Assembly (NCBI RefSeq): GCF_000699445.3
Contig: NC_067195.1
Span: 58,565,591 to 58,629,590 of the forward strand
DNA length: 64,000 nt
Source of the DNA: Schistosoma haematobium
Lineage: Eukaryota > Platyhelminthes > Trematoda > Strigeidida > Schistosomatidae
Direction of reading: 5' to 3'
In this document: piece by piece, positions 57,950 through 64,000 of the stretch
How the letters are laid out: every line of letters starts with the position of its first letter
How positions within the stretch are numbered: position 1 is the first letter of the stretch
The notes under the pieces: generated by a model
What the model saw: the letters and a program-made list of their open reading frames with translations, nothing else
Databases searched by the model: none
What the model was told of the DNA's origin: nothing
Position numbers and translations under genes: made by a program

Positions 57950-60552
57950 CAATATAATATGTAATATAATATAAGAGTTACTGAATGGAAACATTCATAG
58001 TTGTAGGTTTAATTCTGATCATCAGAAGATTTTTGAAGTTCCGGTAATACCGCCTGTTTAACTTACAACTTCTGGGTTTCCTGGTCAGACGGAATAAGTG
58101 TGAACAAGGAAATTATTCTGAGAATGTGTTTACATAGTCAGTTCAATCATATAAATTCAAAGATTATTTCAGTCGCAGAACGCATATACCTTTATTAATG
58201 CGTATGAACGACTGAAAGTATGCACAAGCCTACATATTTACTCCTTTTAAATCAGTGTAGCTGAAGCGTTCTTAACAACGGTCTTGTTTGGTCATCGCCA
58301 AAATAAATCGAAATGTTAAACCAACTTAAGAAACAATGATATTTATCTATTATGTACTGTGAATGTTGATTACACTAGTGATACCACAGCAATAAGTTGT
58401 ATTTGTTTTCGTTTATGTTTTGTTTCAGAATGACTATGATGATTGTGTTCTTAAAACATCCACATATAGGTATAAGCTGATCTTAACTAAACGACTAACA
58501 ACCTGATCAATTAATTTGGTAGTTTGGTGATTAAATCTTTGAAGTGGATCATCAATTTACATAGTATTACTATTAACTGTGAACTGAAGAAAACACTGTC
58601 ACACCAACTGCGACAACGACAACCGATCTCACTTATACAATTAAAATTAATTCCGAGTGACAACACTTGATTACATGTGATTATTAGAAGTATTTGAATT
58701 AATGTACGATTTAAGAAACTTATCAATAACGTAATCTAGACCAACGAAAACTAGGTGAGAACAAAATCAGGCAGCCATCAGGGACAAAAGAATCACTGGT
58801 TCATACAAACACCACAACCGCCACAGCTTTAATGAGACTCCAGATCTCGATAATTAATTGTACTACTTCTCCTTAGGTTAACCAAGTGTCTGTCTGTGTA
58901 TTGAAAGTAAACTCTGTATGATCTAGAACGTGCTCATTAGTATTAGAATTGACAACTGAAATTGGAAAACACATCTGGGTCGTGGAATTGTATACAATCG
59001 CCATATCTGTCGTGTACTGAAACTACTAATATCTAGAATTTGAACCATAGAATTTCCAACGCCACCCTTCACCTATGAAATAATGTTGGGTCCTAATGTC
59101 GCGATATCATGACGAATTTCACGTTCCCAATTCGCATTATTTTCTCATATCTCACACTTCGATTATTATATGTCAGTATTTGGGAATACACACTTACATA
59201 TAATTTGAGGCATTCCATCGTGTGACTTTGACTTGCACGAAATATCTGATACATATTCCTCTCGCTTTTCATATTTTAATACATAAAGCTATTGTTTGAG
59301 TTATCAGATAAACATGTATTGATATGTGTAATTAACACATGTGATTCATCTAGACTAGATTCACCTGCGAAAAAACAAAATGGAAAATATGCATCTGCTT
59401 CATACCCATTAGGATAATCTTAGACTCGATTTGAACTTTTTGTCCAAGCAAACTTCAATTATGGATAAACTGGTTCTCTGACTGCTTCAAGAAAACTTGT
59501 TATTTGATCTGATTCACCATACCACTGGCTGGGGATTCTACTCAACACAAAAACATGAGAAATGAGGCTATAATTCGACTCATTCGGAAAACATTTGTCA
59601 CTTTCGTTAGAAATATCACCACAGATAAATCCATTGTGAGGAAAAATAACATCTGATGCGACACCATAAGGACTGTAATAACATGTTAACTCACTTAGAA
59701 CCTGTTCCTCACATTTAATTAAAATCTCACCAGAAATAAATTGTAAGATCCATTTTGAGTGCTTTGTGTGTTTGTGAAAATCCCTCCATGTATATACTTA
59801 CACTTTGTTCCTATTGATTCTTTTAGTTGTACATTGTTAACTTTTTGACTACATTTGAATTGTTAATATTTGTATTTTATTATAGTTTCGTTTTTACTAC
59901 ACCTTCACCAATTCCCCATGTTTCTTCCCGAACTGCACTTATGTTGTTTTACTTTATACTAAGTCTGGGCGGCAGCCATTTTGGTTTATCCCTGCTTTTG
60001 ATTGCTTGACCTGTGTTGACTGGGTTTGTGCATTTTGGTTGTGAATCGAAGCACTCTTCCAGAATTGAAAACACTCTGTGTTATAGAGCGACCAATTATT
60101 ACCTTTTGAACGAATCTGTACGTGATCTATCTAGACAGGATAGAATAACATTTATTTGTGGTGATTGGTAATTTTCTTGCATCTTCTATCAACTTCTTGA
60201 TTTATTGTAATTTAGATTTAATTGATTGAACAATCATTGATTGAATAGCCGGGTGATAATATTTGTTTAGGTAATGATTTACATTAAATTTATTATGAAT
60301 TATAGAACCGCTAGTTACCCGATTACTTGTTCTGATTTCGACGGGAAAGGGCGCGTGTCTAAAGTCACGGGAGGCTATTCTTCAACATCCAAACCGTAGT
60401 TTGGATCCTACATAAATAGATCATTAGGACAAACCACATATGATAAAATAAAATCACAGTTCTGATCAGGATTTGGTGCATTCGACATGCTTGTGAATAA
60501 TTTCATCAGGTATACATGAATCATAAGAACAACACATGTCTTACTTACTTAC

Positions 60553-63504
<2,952 letters not shown>

Positions 63505-63507
63505 TCA

Positions 63508-63761
63508 GGTTGTTAGAAGGGGCATCGGCCTTGTGGCTTCCGAAGGAACTCGGCTTTCACCATGAAGCGTCATAATTCTTCTAAATGAAGACCTTCTAAC
63601 TCTCAGGGCAGAGTTAAAATGGTTTGGATTATTTTTTCTGGTAAGCGTTTTTTTAGCGAGTTAGTTTTCTACGGGATGGGGACGCTAACCCCATGCCCAA
63701 CCCTCCTCCTTTACCCGGGCTTGGGACCGGCAGCAACCCTATAAGAGCTACAGGCGGAGTT
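63508..63761 (-). other. RTE 5' UTR
   Basis: GC-richer leader (GGTTGCTGCCGGTCCCAAGC) running from the target duplication to the stop codon before the endonuclease. Confidence 0.75.
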
Positions 63762-63774
63762 ACAACACATGTCT

Positions 63775-64000
63775 GGTCAAATAGTATCATGAATCTGATC
63801 AGAGTATGTTTCATTCGAAACATCCAACTAATTGGGATCGGAATTACAAAGTCTAGCACAACTTGCAGCGAAATAAACAGTCGTATTATAAGCAGCTTGT
63901 ATGTGTCCAATTTAAAGCATTTAGCACTATAAAATCCACGTGAATTGCATGAGTAAAATTTGCCATAAAACAAACATTGGCTCAACTTGTGCTCATCATT
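63775..64000. other. Right flank, nothing recognised
   Basis: AT-rich genomic sequence beyond the RTE insertion. Confidence 0.5.

Larger units (their letters stand above)
56831..60528. other. AT-rich region without genes
   Basis: The 3' region of the old element merges into AT-rich DNA. It holds a diverged tandem duplication (57117-57600) and a hairpin (57914-57949). The short ORFs here have no recognisable product. Confidence 0.5.

Overview
The window is eukaryotic and almost certainly from a blood fluke (Schistosoma or a close relative). Three things support this: AT-rich introns packed with RTE, CR1-like and Penelope-like retroelements; tRNA-derived SINEs that carry a hammerhead ribozyme (the Sm-alpha type known from schistosomes); and a gene whose first introns are only 34-59 nt while later ones run to kilobases, a known schistosome pattern. 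I cannot name the species.

Positions ~956-46898 hold one gene on the minus strand: TRRAP, the giant HEAT/FAT pseudokinase scaffold of the SAGA and NuA4/TIP60 histone acetyltransferase complexes. I placed the start codon and 42 exons by following GT-AG splice sites, codon phase and similarity to vertebrate TRRAP as I know it. They encode about 3,060 codons. The FAT and pseudokinase C-terminus lies beyond the left edge. At five exon positions or junctions the frame works only if one more base is present in an A/T homopolymer. This looks like base-calling error in the assembly, not gene decay.

The TRRAP introns carry much repeat cargo: two head-to-head inverted pairs of hammerhead SINEs, each with one copy on the TRRAP sense strand; an RTE-like element with an RT ORF in the 4.1-kb intron; a Penelope-like fragment; a probable solo LTR; a foldback element; a dispersed repeat family; and long microsatellites sitting just downstream of splice donors.

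From 47.1 to 56.8 kb, upstream of TRRAP, is a nested retroelement pile: an old broken non-LTR element (ORF1, endonuclease, RT), interrupted by a Penelope-like GIY-YIG fragment and later by a nearly intact CR1-like element flanked by a 7-bp target duplication. From 56.8 to 60.5 kb I see AT-rich DNA with a diverged tandem duplication and a perfect hairpin, but no gene. From 60542 to 63761 (minus strand) is a complete-looking RTE element of the SR2 type with a 13-bp target duplication.

No rRNA gene, functional tRNA gene, CRISPR array or prokaryotic operon is present. The observation most worth testing is the placement of apparently intact hammerhead ribozymes on the sense strand of TRRAP introns, each next to an inverted partner that could mask it.
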